A stretch of 64,000 bases of DNA from contig JACZJT010000051.1 of the NCBI GenBank assembly GCA_014860445.1, positions 79,219-143,218 of the forward strand. The letters run 5' to 3'. How positions within the stretch are numbered: position 1 is the first letter of the stretch; every line of letters starts with the position of its first letter. Shown piece after piece: positions 8,480 through 19,398 of the stretch. The position numbers and the translations under genes are program-made. The notes beneath the pieces are model-generated. The model saw only the letters and a program-made list of their open reading frames with translations, was not told where the DNA came from and made no database searches. The DNA comes from Burkholderiales bacterium. Its GTDB lineage: Bacteria > Pseudomonadota > Gammaproteobacteria > Burkholderiales > SG8-39.

Positions 8480-11400
8480 GTGGATCGCGCACCCAGACAA
8501 ATTGCGAATCGCGGCGCGCGCACGCAGGCGGGTGACGCCGCGCTCGCTGCGCGGCTGCGACGCGAGCTACATGGCGAGGTTCTGTTCGATCCCGAGAGCC
8601 GCGGCCGCTATTCCACCGATGCGTCGATTTATCAAATCGAGCCGATCGGCGTGGTGGTGCCGCAGTCGGAAGAGGACGCGCGCATCGCCCTGCAGATCGC
8701 CGCGGAACTGGGCGTACCCATCCTTCCGCGCGGCGGCGGTACCTCCCAGTGCGGCCAGACGGTGGGCGCGGCACTGGTCATCGACAATTCCAAATACCTC
8801 AATCAAGTCGTGGTCTTTGACAGGGCTGCGCGCACGGCCGTGGTCCAGCCGGGCATGGTGTTGGACCAGCTGAACGCATATCTCAAGCCGCATGGCCTGT
8901 GGTTTCCGGTGGATGTTTCCACCAGCGCGCAGGCGACCCTGGGCGGAATGGCCGGGAACAACTCCTGCGGTTCGCGCTCGATACGCTATGGCAACATGGT
9001 GCACAACGTGCGCGGCATCGACGCGTTGCTAGCCGACGGCAGCGAATTTCATTTCGGCGCGAGCGAACTGCTCGCCGCCGCGCCGGCTGCCTACCGCGAC
9101 CTGGTTGCGCGCGTGCATACCGTGGTGCGGCGCGAGGCGGCGGAGATCGAGGCGCGCTGGCCCAAGGTGCTGCGCCGGGTGCAAGGCTATAACATCGACA
9201 TGATTCAGCCCGGCGAGGAAGGCGCGCCGCTGGCGCACAACCTCGCGCACCTGCTGGTCGGCTCCGAGGGCACGCTCGCCTATACGCGACGCATCCATCT
9301 CGATCTCGCACCGCTGCCACGGCACAAGACATTGGGCGTCTGCCATTTCCCGACGTTCCAGCGGGCAATGCAGGCACCGCAGCATATCGTCAAGCTCGGA
9401 CCCACGGCGGTGGAACTGGTGGATCGCACGATGATCGAGCTCGCGCGCGGCAACACAGCCTTCAGACCGATAGTCGATCGATTTCTCAAGGGGGATCCCG
9501 ACGCCATATTGCTGGTCGAATTCGCAGGAGACGAGCGCGGCGAGCAACTCGAAAAGCTCAGGCAGTTGGTGGAACTGATGGGCGATCTGGGCTTCCCCGG
9601 CGGGGTGGTCGAAATCACCGATGCGATTTTGCAACGGGAAGTGTGGGAGGTGAGGAAAGCCGGCCTCAACATCATGATGTCGATGAAGGGCGAGGGCAAG
9701 CCGGTGTCGTTCATCGAAGACTGCGCCGTGCCGCTCGAACACCTGGCCGAATACACCGACAAGCTGACCCAGGTATTCGCAAAGCACGGCACACGCGGCA
9801 CCTGGTACGCGCACGCCTCGGTCGGCACCCTGCACGTGCGACCGGTGCTCAATATGAAGGAAGGCGGTGCCAGGCAAATGCGCGCGATCGCCGAGGAGGC
9901 GTGCGAGCTGGTCAGGCGCTACAAGGGCGCCGCTTACTCAGGCGAGCACGGGGACGGCTTGGTGCGCACCGAATGGATCGAACCCATCATCGGCTCTCGC
10001 CTGACGCGGGCGCTGGAGGAAATCAAGGATCTGTTCGACCCGCGAGGCCTGATGAATCCGGGCAAGATCGTACGCGGTTCCAAGCAGGACGACCGCAGCC
10101 TGTTCCGCTTCAAACCCGGCTACGTGGCGCAGCAGCTGGATACTGCCCTGGATTGGAGCGAGTGGAACGCGCCCGGCTCGGTTCCCGGTGAAGTCGCCGC
10201 GGCCGCGTCCAGCCGGGGATTTGTCGCAGCCGTGGAAATGTGCAACAACAACGGGCATTGCCGCAAATTCGACGCAGGCACCATGTGCCCGTCCTACCGC
10301 GCGACCGGCAACGAGCGCGATCTGACCCGCGGCCGTGCCAATACCCTGCGTCTTGCCTTGTCAGGCCAGTTGGGGGCTGAGGCGTTCACCTCGGACGCGA
10401 TGCACGAAACCATGGATTTGTGCGTGAGTTGCAAAGGATGCAAGCGCGAATGTCCGACCGGCGTCGACATGGCGAAAATGAAAATAGAGTTTCTGCACCA
10501 CTATCACAAGCGCCGCGGCCGGACGCTCAAGGAACACCTGGTCGCCTATCTGCCGCGCTACGCGTCCTGGGCCGCTCGTCTGCACGCGTTCTCCAACCTG
10601 CGTGACGCGGTTCCGGGCCTCGCCCGCATGAGCGAGCTGCTGCTGGGGCTGTCCGCAAAACGTTCGATGCCCAAGTGGCGCGGCGATGCGTTTCATCTCG
10701 ATCCGGTCGCGGCGCAGCCTGCGGAAGCGAAGCGCGAAGTCGTGCTGCTGGTCGATACGTTCAACAACTACTTCGAACCGGAGAATGCGCGCGCGGCGCT
10801 GGCGGTACTCGAATCAGCGGGTTATCTTGTGCATATCGCACGCGCGGCCGACAACGAAGGTAAAAGCGCGCGACCCTTGTGCTGCGGCCGCACTTTCCTC
10901 GCCAGCGGCATGGTGGACGAAGCCCGGACGGAGGCGCTGCGCACCATCGCGGCGCTGCGGCCTTACGTGGAACGCGGCCTGCCTGTAATCGGACTCGAGC
11001 CCTCCTGTCTCTACACTCTGCGCGACGAATTCAAGTCCATGCTGCCCGGTGCCGAATCCGAGGCGCTGGCAGCACGGGCGGTATTGTTCGAGGAATTCCT
11101 CGCCGCCGAGCAACAAGCCGGCCGGCTTGAACTCGCGCTACGCGCCCTGCCGCAGAAAAAAGCTCTGCTGCATGGACATTGTCACCAGAAAGCCTTTGGT
11201 GCGATGTCGGCGGTGGAACAGGTTCTGCGTCTGGTTCCGGAACTGGAAGTGGAAACGGTGGCGTCGAGTTGCTGCGGCATGGCGGGCGCCTTCGGATACG
11301 AGGCGGATCACTACAGAATATCGATGGACATGGCCGAGGCATCCCTGCTGCCCGCGCTGCGCAAGGCCGACCCGGAAACGCTGCTTGTCGCGGACGGTAC

Positions 11401-11524
11401 CAGCTGCCGACATCAAATTCACGACGGACTGCGTGACGACGATAATCCGGAAAAAGGAATACGCCAGGCGGTGCATGTCGCGCAGGTGTTGCTCCGGGCA
11501 CTGGCCGCGCCAGCGCGCCGCTAG
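8480..11524 (+). CDS. YdiJ-like FAD-linked oxidase / Fe-S D-2-hydroxyacid dehydrogenase
   Basis: A 1014-residue fusion, matching the length and order of E. coli YdiJ. The N-terminal PCMH-type FAD domain shows PILPRGGGTSQCGQTVG and GGMAGNNSCGSRS. The FAD-oxidase C-terminal domain ends near GEHGDGLVRTEW (about residue 488). A ferredoxin-like segment follows (CNNNGHCRKF and CVSCKGCKRECPTGV, about 586-660), then a CCG-type domain with HGHCHQKAFG and SSCCGMAGAFG. The family oxidises D-2-hydroxyacids (D-lactate or D-2-hydroxyglutarate) and passes electrons to the respiratory chain. The start is a GTG just after AGGATCCT. Substrate inferred from family only. Confidence 0.9.
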   Translation: MDRAPRQIANRGARTQAGDAALAARLRRELHGEVLFDPESRGRYSTDASIYQIEPIGVVVPQSEEDARIALQIAAELGVPILPRGGGTSQCGQTVGAALVIDNSKYLNQVVVFDRAARTAVVQPGMVLDQLNAYLKPHGLWFPVDVSTSAQATLGGMAGNNSCGSRSIRYGNMVHNVRGIDALLADGSEFHFGASELLAAAPAAYRDLVARVHTVVRREAAEIEARWPKVLRRVQGYNIDMIQPGEEGAPLAHNLAHLLVGSEGTLAYTRRIHLDLAPLPRHKTLGVCHFPTFQRAMQAPQHIVKLGPTAVELVDRTMIELARGNTAFRPIVDRFLKGDPDAILLVEFAGDERGEQLEKLRQLVELMGDLGFPGGVVEITDAILQREVWEVRKAGLNIMMSMKGEGKPVSFIEDCAVPLEHLAEYTDKLTQVFAKHGTRGTWYAHASVGTLHVRPVLNMKEGGARQMRAIAEEACELVRRYKGAAYSGEHGDGLVRTEWIEPIIGSRLTRALEEIKDLFDPRGLMNPGKIVRGSKQDDRSLFRFKPGYVAQQLDTALDWSEWNAPGSVPGEVAAAASSRGFVAAVEMCNNNGHCRKFDAGTMCPSYRATGNERDLTRGRANTLRLALSGQLGAEAFTSDAMHETMDLCVSCKGCKRECPTGVDMAKMKIEFLHHYHKRRGRTLKEHLVAYLPRYASWAARLHAFSNLRDAVPGLARMSELLLGLSAKRSMPKWRGDAFHLDPVAAQPAEAKREVVLLVDTFNNYFEPENARAALAVLESAGYLVHIARAADNEGKSARPLCCGRTFLASGMVDEARTEALRTIAALRPYVERGLPVIGLEPSCLYTLRDEFKSMLPGAESEALAARAVLFEEFLAAEQQAGRLELALRALPQKKALLHGHCHQKAFGAMSAVEQVLRLVPELEVETVASSCCGMAGAFGYEADHYRISMDMAEASLLPALRKADPETLLVADGTSCRHQIHDGLRDDDNPEKGIRQAVHVAQVLLRALAAPARR

Positions 11525-11529
11525 GCCTA

Positions 11530-12279
11530 GTGACTTCGATGCCGGATGAGATCGGGCTGCTGCTGCTGTTCGCCGGGCTTGCCTTCCTCGGATCCCTGAT
11601 CTACGGCATCACCGGCTTCGGCGCGGCGCTGGTGACCATTCCAATTGCAACGCATTTCGTGCCCCTGCCCCTTGCGCTCGCGGTGTTCGCCCTGATGGAC
11701 ATGGCCAACTCGCTGCGTATCGGATTGCAGCATCCGGCAGATGCGGTAAGGGGCGAACTCATGCGCATGGTGCCGCTGGTGCTGCTCGGCACCATAGCGG
11801 GTGTAACGGTACTGGTGAATCTGCCACGCGAGGGCACGATGCTCGCGCTTGGCGTGTTCGTTGTGCTCTATGCCGCCTACAGCCTGCTGCGCAAACCGGA
11901 CAGCAGGGTGGTCGGCACCGCATGGGCTTATGTCGCCGGATTCGTGGGGGGCATCACCAGTACCCTGTTCGGCGCCGGCGGACCGCCTTACGCGATTTAT
12001 TTGTCACACCGGCCTTTGGCGAAGGAACAGTTCCGCGCCACGCTAACGTTGACCACGGTGTTCAGCATTGGCATGCGTGTCCTGGCGTTCGCCCTGACCG
12101 GACTGCTGCTGCGACGGGAGGTCTTGCTCGCGGCGGTAGCGGTGTTACCGGCCGCGTTTGTCGGGGTCAGTCTAGCATCGCGTCTGTTCCGCATCATTTC
12201 GCACGATCTGCTGCGGCGGCTGGTGGGGCTGTTGTTGCTTGCGACGGGCGGTTCTCTCATCTTCAGGGCGCTGGGCTGA
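11530..12279 (+). CDS. TauE/SafE-family permease (sulfite exporter-like)
   Basis: 249-residue polytopic inner-membrane protein (GTG at 11530; the ATG at 11539 is an equally good start). The first repeat shows YGITGFGAALVTIPI and the second GGITSTLFGAGGPPYAIYLS, the paired glycine-rich motifs of the TauE/SafE (DUF81) family. The family exports sulfite, sulfoacetate and other organosulfur anions, but many members have unknown substrates. It follows the hydroxyacid dehydrogenase by five bases and is probably co-transcribed with it. Confidence 0.88.
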   Translation: MTSMPDEIGLLLLFAGLAFLGSLIYGITGFGAALVTIPIATHFVPLPLALAVFALMDMANSLRIGLQHPADAVRGELMRMVPLVLLGTIAGVTVLVNLPREGTMLALGVFVVLYAAYSLLRKPDSRVVGTAWAYVAGFVGGITSTLFGAGGPPYAIYLSHRPLAKEQFRATLTLTTVFSIGMRVLAFALTGLLLRREVLLAAVAVLPAAFVGVSLASRLFRIISHDLLRRLVGLLLLATGGSLIFRALG

Positions 12280-12328
12280 GCGTCCCGACTAAGCTAAACC
12301 CCAGTTAACGATTCGGGACACTAGCCTC

Positions 12329-12718
12329 ATGCAAACCATCACGTTCCGCGACCTGTTCGACTATATCGGTACGCCCCGCATGAGTTTCAGCAAACGCGCC
12401 GAAACCTTGTCCGGTCGCGAGGTGGAATTGCGTGGCTATCTTGTCGCCATGCACGCGGACCCGAGGCAGATCACCCTGGCGGGCGAGGCGGGCGTTTGTC
12501 CGGACTGTGCCGAGAGCCCGGTGGCTTATGTGCACCTGCCCGGCTTCATTCCCGGTACCGGTCTTTTCAGTCCGCAGGCCGTGCGCCTGAAAGGAAATCT
12601 GTCCTACGGCTTTGCCGTAGCACCCGAGGGCTATGCGACCTTTCTGCGGCTGGAGAGCGCCAGCGTTGCAACCGGGTTCAAACCCGGACTGCTATCTGGC
12701 AAACGCAACAAAGCTTAA
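12329..12718 (+). CDS. Conserved-looking protein of unknown function with a CPDC motif
   Basis: 129 residues, no signal peptide and no membrane helix. The middle looks like a small beta-barrel: an ELRGYLVAM strand, then an ITLAGEAGVCPDCAESPVAY segment with a CxxC pair, then VRLKGNLSYGF. This pattern would suit an OB-like fold with a metal- or redox-active Cys pair, but I do not recognise the family. Codon use matches the neighbours and the frame is open, so it is likely real. Its stop overlaps the convergent ydcH-like gene by four bases. No Shine-Dalgarno is evident. Confidence 0.65.
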   Translation: MQTITFRDLFDYIGTPRMSFSKRAETLSGREVELRGYLVAMHADPRQITLAGEAGVCPDCAESPVAYVHLPGFIPGTGLFSPQAVRLKGNLSYGFAVAPEGYATFLRLESASVATGFKPGLLSGKRNKA

Positions 12719-12927
12719 GCCAGCACATCCGGGTCGAGCTGGCGCTCCAGATGAGTAAGCTGGTCTTTGAGTAATAATTTGCGTTTCTTCAGCCGCTGCA
12801 GGCGCAGCTGGTCGGGCAGAGGATTTTCCGACAGGCGTGCAATGGCGTCGTCAAGATCATCATGCTCCATCTGCAACTCGCGAATGCGCTGTTGCAGCGC
12901 TGACTGTAGCGTCTCGGTGTCTTCCAT
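12715..12927 (-). CDS. YdcH/DUF465-family small protein
   Basis: 70-residue, highly charged helical protein. The pattern LQQRIRELQMEHDDLDDAIARL followed by QLRLQRLKKRKLLLKDQL, with an NPLPDQ linker, is the two-helix hairpin of the YdcH/DUF465 family; its role is unknown. The ATG at 12925-12927 is chosen because GCAGGAGGCA lies directly upstream. It is close to lgt on the same strand, with 20 bases between them. Confidence 0.82.
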   Translation of the reverse strand: MEDTETLQSALQQRIRELQMEHDDLDDAIARLSENPLPDQLRLQRLKKRKLLLKDQLTHLERQLDPDVLA

Positions 12928-12947
12928 GGCTGCCTCCTGCAAATAGA

Positions 12948-13727
12948 TTACACCTTTCGCGTGGCCCAGGCGAGCATGGCGATGCCGATAGCGACCATCG
13001 GCAGGGATAGCCACTGACCCATGGACAGATTGAACGCCAACAGACCAAGGAAATCGTCTGGTTCGCGAAAGAATTCGGCGCTAAAGCGTAGCACGCCGTA
13101 GCCGATCAGGAACATCGCCGAGACCGCGCCCCTGGGGCGGGGCCGTGCGGAATACAGCCACAGGACGACGAACAACAGCAGTCCCTCGAGGGCGAACTGG
13201 TACAGCTGAGAGGGGTGACGCGGCAGCGGACCGGCGCCGCGGAACACCATGCCCCACGGCATCTCGGTTACCCGCCCCCACAACTCGCCGTTGATGAAAT
13301 TGCCGATGCGCCCCGCGGCCAGCGCCGGGGGAACCAGCGGCGCGATGAAATCGGTGATCGTGAGCCAGCCGATGCGGTATTTGCGCGCGATGTACAGCAT
13401 GGCGAGAAGTACGCCCAGAAACCCGCCGTGAAATGCCATACCGCCTTGCCAAACCGCCAGAATATCCAGCGGGTGCGAAAAATAGTAGGCTGGCTTGTAG
13501 AACAGCACATAGCCCAGCCGCCCGCCCAGCACCACGCCCAGCACGCTGAAGAAAAACAGGTCATCGAACACGGCATAAGTGATCTTTCCGCTCATGCCGT
13601 TCTTGATCCGGCTGCGGGCGAGCAGGAACGCAGCACCGAAGCCGGCCAGGTACATGAGCCCGTACCAGCGCACGGCCAGTGGGCCTATTGCGATCGCAAC
13701 CGGATCTATCTGGGGATGAATCAGCAT
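12948..13727 (-). CDS. lgt: Prolipoprotein diacylglyceryl transferase
   Basis: About 259 residues with seven hydrophobic helices. Lgt transfers diacylglycerol from phosphatidylglycerol to the lipobox cysteine of prolipoproteins at the inner membrane. Diagnostic segments are [17 protein letters not shown], the [13 protein letters not shown] loop with the essential His, and the signature [14 protein letters not shown]. The ATG at 13725-13727 matches the family start. It lacks a clear ribosome site, and its first 37 bases are repeated exactly 83 bases upstream, so a longer in-frame reading upstream is an artefact of the duplication. Substrates in this window would include LivJ, PilP, LptM and the Ig-repeat lipoprotein. 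Confidence 0.97.
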   Translation of the reverse strand: MLIHPQIDPVAIAIGPLAVRWYGLMYLAGFGAAFLLARSRIKNGMSGKITYAVFDDLFFFSVLGVVLGGRLGYVLFYKPAYYFSHPLDILAVWQGGMAFHGGFLGVLLAMLYIARKYRIGWLTITDFIAPLVPPALAAGRIGNFINGELWGRVTEMPWGMVFRGAGPLPRHPSQLYQFALEGLLLFVVLWLYSARPRPRGAVSAMFLIGYGVLRFSAEFFREPDDFLGLLAFNLSMGQWLSLPMVAIGIAMLAWATRKV

Positions 13728-13810
13728 CGGCGTACGCCCGAGAAACACGTTGCGATCGCTCGTAAGCGGCCATCGATCGCAACCGGATCTATCTGGGGAT
13801 GAATCAGCAT
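13691..13810. repeat. 37-bp direct repeat duplicating the lgt start
   Basis: The 37 bases at 13691-13727 recur without a mismatch at 13774-13810, a period of 83 bases. The unit holds the lgt start codon and its first twelve codons. Because 83 is not a multiple of three, the upstream copy is out of frame with lgt. This is a local partial duplication, not a mobile-element end. Confidence 0.95.
13721..13810 (-). CDS. Possible 29-codon leader ORF overlapping the lgt start
   Basis: Reading from the duplicated ATG at 13808-13810 gives 29 codons that begin with the lgt N terminus ([12 protein letters not shown]), continue [17 protein letters not shown] and stop at a TGA lying four bases inside lgt (ATGCTGA). 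Such a stop-start overlap could couple lgt translation to the leader. No strong ribosome site precedes either ATG. The reading frame is seen directly; expression is conjecture. Confidence 0.25.
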   Translation of the reverse strand: MLIHPQIDPVAIDGRLRAIATCFSGVRRC

Positions 13811-13994
13811 TGGCGGCCACCGACCACGAAGCGTTGTGCGCGTGTGCGTACCCGGCCTGTGCCGCTTACAGAATCAATCCTGAAATTGACCAACATGGCG
13901 CCGGTCCGATACCCGCGTAGGATTAGAATGCACACCTCATTGTAAAGCGTATTTGCATAAGCGACACCACCACGCGAATTTGCCGCGTCACACT

Positions 13995-14930
13995 ATGGTT
14001 ACGATCTTCGCCTCTCCCCGCACGCTGGCCTATCTGGCGCTGATCTGCACTACCGCGCTATGGGGGAGCATCAGCGTGGTGTCGCGTGCGCTCATGGATA
14101 CGATCCCGCCCTTGGTGACGGCGGCTGCGCGCTGGGGCGTCGCGTTCGCCGTACTGTTGCCCCTGGTCTGGCCGGAGCGGAAGGAAATCGTTCAGGCCAT
14201 ACGCCGCGACTGGAAACGCCTTCTTTTCCTGACGGTTGTCGGGGGCGCGCCGCAGAGCGCCCTGGTCTATACCGGGCTCGCGGCGAGCACGGCGATCAAT
14301 CTGGGCCTGCTTAACTCAACCATTCCGGTACTCATCATCCTGATCAGCTGGGGTTGGCGCGGCCGGCGCCCGCGCCGGCTGGAAGGCATCGGTCTCGCCA
14401 TCTCACTTGCCGGCGTGCTGCTCATTCTGGCCCATGGTGAATTTCGCGCCCTGCTGCACCTGCAATTCAACTACGGCGATCTGGTCATGTTGGGCGCAAT
14501 GTTGGTGTGGGCGATCTATACCCTGGGCCTGCAGGACCGGCCGCAATCCCTGTCCCTGTTCGCTTTCGTCTTCGTCATGGCGCTGATGGGCGAAATGCTG
14601 ACATTGCCCCTGGCGGCGGTTCAGTGGGTGTATGTTGGAGGTGTGCATTTGGGCGTCGGCGAGTTGCTGGGCTTGCTATACATCGGCGCGCTTGCCACTC
14701 TGGTATCGACTGCATTGTTCAGCTTCGGTGTCGAACGCGTAGGCGCGGTGCGCGCCGGCATCCTGATTCACCTGATGCCGGTGTTCTCCAGCGTCTTCGC
14801 CACCCTGTTCATCGGCGAGCGACTGCTTGTCTATCATGCGGCGGGTTTTGTCCTGGTCGCGGGCGGCGCCATACTCGGTTGTCTCAGGCGGGAGCCGGTG
14901 CTATCGTCTGGAGCTTCCGGCAAAAGCTGA
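13995..14930 (+). CDS. EamA/DMT-family transporter
   Basis: 311 residues with ten predicted transmembrane helices in two EamA repeats. The first shows TTALWGSISVVSRAL and the N-terminal repeat end SALVYTGLAASTAINLGLLNS; the second shows MLVWAIYTLGLQ and FSFGVERVGAVRAGILIHLMPVFSSVFATLFIGE. DMT permeases usually export amino acids or metabolites. The ATG at 13995 is preferred over an upstream TTG at 13953. It diverges from lgt. The substrate is unknown. Confidence 0.88.
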   Translation: MVTIFASPRTLAYLALICTTALWGSISVVSRALMDTIPPLVTAAARWGVAFAVLLPLVWPERKEIVQAIRRDWKRLLFLTVVGGAPQSALVYTGLAASTAINLGLLNSTIPVLIILISWGWRGRRPRRLEGIGLAISLAGVLLILAHGEFRALLHLQFNYGDLVMLGAMLVWAIYTLGLQDRPQSLSLFAFVFVMALMGEMLTLPLAAVQWVYVGGVHLGVGELLGLLYIGALATLVSTALFSFGVERVGAVRAGILIHLMPVFSSVFATLFIGERLLVYHAAGFVLVAGGAILGCLRREPVLSSGASGKS

Positions 14931-15105
14931 TGGCTGGCCGGCCGTAGCTGATATGGAACGCACCGCAGAATCAATGAAGGTCTCTCCCCAAACGCCAACC
15001 GATTTTCCGGGCCAGCCTGGGCGTCCTGAGAAAGGCCCTTTGCCAACTTAATGAAGCCGCGTACAACGCGGTCCTGATAGATTTTTTGAAATGAAGGAGA
15101 AAGTT

Positions 15106-16788
15106 ATGGCGGAAAACCGCAGAAGCAGCCTCATCACCCAGGGCGTAGCGCGTTCGCCCAACCGAGCCATGTTGCGCGCGGTCGGCTTTCGCGACGGCGA
15201 TTTCAGCAAGCCCATTGTCGGCGTTGCCAACGGTCATTCGACCATGAATCCCTGCAATGCCGGCATCCAGCCGCTGGTAGACCGCGCAATGGCGGCGCTC
15301 GAGGCCGCGGGTGCGAAGCCGCAGGTGTTCGGCGTTCCCACCATCACCGACGGTATCGGCATGGGCACGGAGGCGATGAAATACAGTCTTGTTTCACGCG
15401 AGGTCATCGCCGACTGCATTGAGACGTCGGTCAATGGTCAAGCGATGGACGGCGTGTTTGTCTGCGGTGGTTGTGACAAAAACATGCCTGGCGGGATGAT
15501 GGCGATCGCGCGCATGAACGTGCCCGGCATTTACGTCTACGCCGGAACCATCAAGCCGGGAAGATGGAAAGGCCAGGACCTGACCATCGTCAGCGCGTTC
15601 GAGGCGGTCGGCGCATACGCAGCCGGCACGATGAGCAAGGAAGACTTTGTCGGCATCGAAAAGAACGCCTGTCCCACGGTGGGGGCGTGCGGCGGCATGT
15701 TTACGGCGAACACCATGTCTTCCTCGTTCGAGGCGCTGGGCATGAGCCTGCTGGGATCTTCGCAGATGGCATCGCCCGACGCCGAGAAGGCGGTGTCCGC
15801 CGCAGCCTCGGCCGAGGTGCTGGTCAATGCAATCCGCAAGCAGATCCTTCCGCGACAGGTCATCACGCGTAAGTCGATCGAGAACGCGATCAGCCTGGTG
15901 ATGGCCACCGGCGGCTCCACCAATGCGGTTCTGCATTATCTGGCGATCGCGTCGGCGGCGGGTGTGAAGTGGAGCATAGACGACTTCGAGCGTGTGCGGC
16001 GTAAAGTCCCCGTGCTGTGCGACCTGAAACCCTCGGGCCGCTACGTGGCCGTCGATTTCCATCGTGCCGGCGGCGTACCGCAGGTCCTCAAGATGCTGCT
16101 CGTGCATGGCCTGCTGCACGGAGACTGCCTGACGATCACCGGTCGTACGATCGCTAAGGAGTTGGCGTCCATCCCGAATGCACCGCGTGCGGACCAGGAC
16201 GTGATCCGCCAGTGGAGCAAACCCATGTATGCACAGGGCCACCTCGCCATTCTCAAGGGAAACCTCGCCCCGGAGGGTTGTGTGGCCAAGATTACGGGTC
16301 TGAAGAACCCGTCCATCACCGGCCCCGCGCGCGTGTTTGATTCCGAACCCAAGTGCATGGAAGCGATCATGAAAAAGCGCATCAAACCCGGCGATGTCGT
16401 GGTGATCCGCTATGAGGGGCCGAAAGGCGGCCCGGGGATGCAGGAAATGCTTGCACCGACGTCGGCGCTTATCGGACAAGGACTGGGCGAATCGGTCGGA
16501 TTGATCACCGACGGCCGTTTTTCCGGCGGCACCTGGGGCATGGTGGTGGGCCATGTGGCGCCCGAGGCCTACGTCGGCGGGCCGATTGCGCTGATCAAAG
16601 AAGGCGACTCCATTACCATCGACGCGAAAAAGCGATTGATTCAGGTGAACGTCCCGGCCAAGGAACTCGCAGCGCGGCGCAAGAAATGGAAGGCGCCGAA
16701 GCCGCGCTATACCCGCGGCTTGCTGGCGAAGTATATGAAACTGGTTTCAACTGCGAGCCTGGGTGCGATAACCGACGGCGATCTCTAG
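15106..16788 (+). CDS. ilvD: Dihydroxy-acid dehydratase
   Basis: 560 residues. IlvD dehydrates 2,3-dihydroxyisovalerate and 2,3-dihydroxy-3-methylvalerate in valine, isoleucine and leucine synthesis. Cluster ligands are visible in [18 protein letters not shown] and [15 protein letters not shown]; three conserved cysteines and this length suit the [2Fe-2S] short form. [18 protein letters not shown] is the C-terminal signature. The ATG at 15106 follows AAGGAG by six bases; an ATG at 15091 lies in the same frame but has no ribosome site. A sugar-acid dehydratase (Edd-like) is less likely given the close match to IlvD. Confidence 0.95.
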   Translation: MAENRRSSLITQGVARSPNRAMLRAVGFRDGDFSKPIVGVANGHSTMNPCNAGIQPLVDRAMAALEAAGAKPQVFGVPTITDGIGMGTEAMKYSLVSREVIADCIETSVNGQAMDGVFVCGGCDKNMPGGMMAIARMNVPGIYVYAGTIKPGRWKGQDLTIVSAFEAVGAYAAGTMSKEDFVGIEKNACPTVGACGGMFTANTMSSSFEALGMSLLGSSQMASPDAEKAVSAAASAEVLVNAIRKQILPRQVITRKSIENAISLVMATGGSTNAVLHYLAIASAAGVKWSIDDFERVRRKVPVLCDLKPSGRYVAVDFHRAGGVPQVLKMLLVHGLLHGDCLTITGRTIAKELASIPNAPRADQDVIRQWSKPMYAQGHLAILKGNLAPEGCVAKITGLKNPSITGPARVFDSEPKCMEAIMKKRIKPGDVVVIRYEGPKGGPGMQEMLAPTSALIGQGLGESVGLITDGRFSGGTWGMVVGHVAPEAYVGGPIALIKEGDSITIDAKKRLIQVNVPAKELAARRKKWKAPKPRYTRGLLAKYMKLVSTASLGAITDGDL

Positions 16789-16805
16789 CGCAACGCCCGC
16801 GCACG

Positions 16806-18932
<2,127 letters not shown>

Positions 18933-18975
18933 CATGCCGCAGCTTGGCATACCCATACTTTTCCAAGGAGAATCA

Positions 18976-19290
18976 GTGAAGACCATAGCAAGCTGTTTGT
19001 TTATTTCCGCCGCATTGCTCACGAGCGCGGGAAACGCGCTCGCTTCGGAAGCCCTGGCAAAGAAGCACGGTTGCCTTGCCTGCCACGCCGTGGACAAGAA
19101 GGTGTTAGGCCCGGCCTATAAGGACGTAGCAGCCAAGTACAAGGGTGACGCCGGCGCCGCGGCCAGACTCGAGGGCAAGATCAAGAACGGCAGCTCGGGT
19201 ACCTGGGGCCAGATTCCGATGCCGGCGAATGCTTCCGTGCCGGATGGCGATGTCAAGGCACTGGTGAAATGGATACTATCGATCAAGTAG
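18976..19290 (+). CDS. Small class-I cytochrome c (c551/c552 type)
   Basis: 104-residue precursor with a signal peptide (cleavage near ALA-SEALAK), one haem-binding CLACH motif and the downstream axial Met in QIPMPAN. The mature size, about 80 residues, fits the c551/c552 electron carriers of the periplasm. The start is the GTG at 18976 because AAGGAG lies five bases before it; an upstream in-frame ATG at 18901 falls inside the DUF255 gene and would hide the signal peptide. Confidence 0.92.
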   Translation: MKTIASCLFISAALLTSAGNALASEALAKKHGCLACHAVDKKVLGPAYKDVAAKYKGDAGAAARLEGKIKNGSSGTWGQIPMPANASVPDGDVKALVKWILSIK

Positions 19291-19398
19291 TTGGGAGATG
19301 TACAAGGGATCCGGCTTGAGCCTGGTCTTCGGTGCCTGCTGCCGGATGCGACAGATGGTAAGCGTTGGATTGCTTCGATTTAATTCAGGGAGAAATAC

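Noticed and set aside
13953-13994. Upstream TTG start for the EamA transporter (adding MHKRHHHANLPRHT).
   Set aside because: No ribosome site and a His-rich stretch unlike the family; the ATG at 13995 begins directly before the first membrane helix.
15394-16554. 386-codon minus-strand frame within ilvD.
   Set aside because: His/Arg-rich antisense shadow of IlvD, no domain seen.
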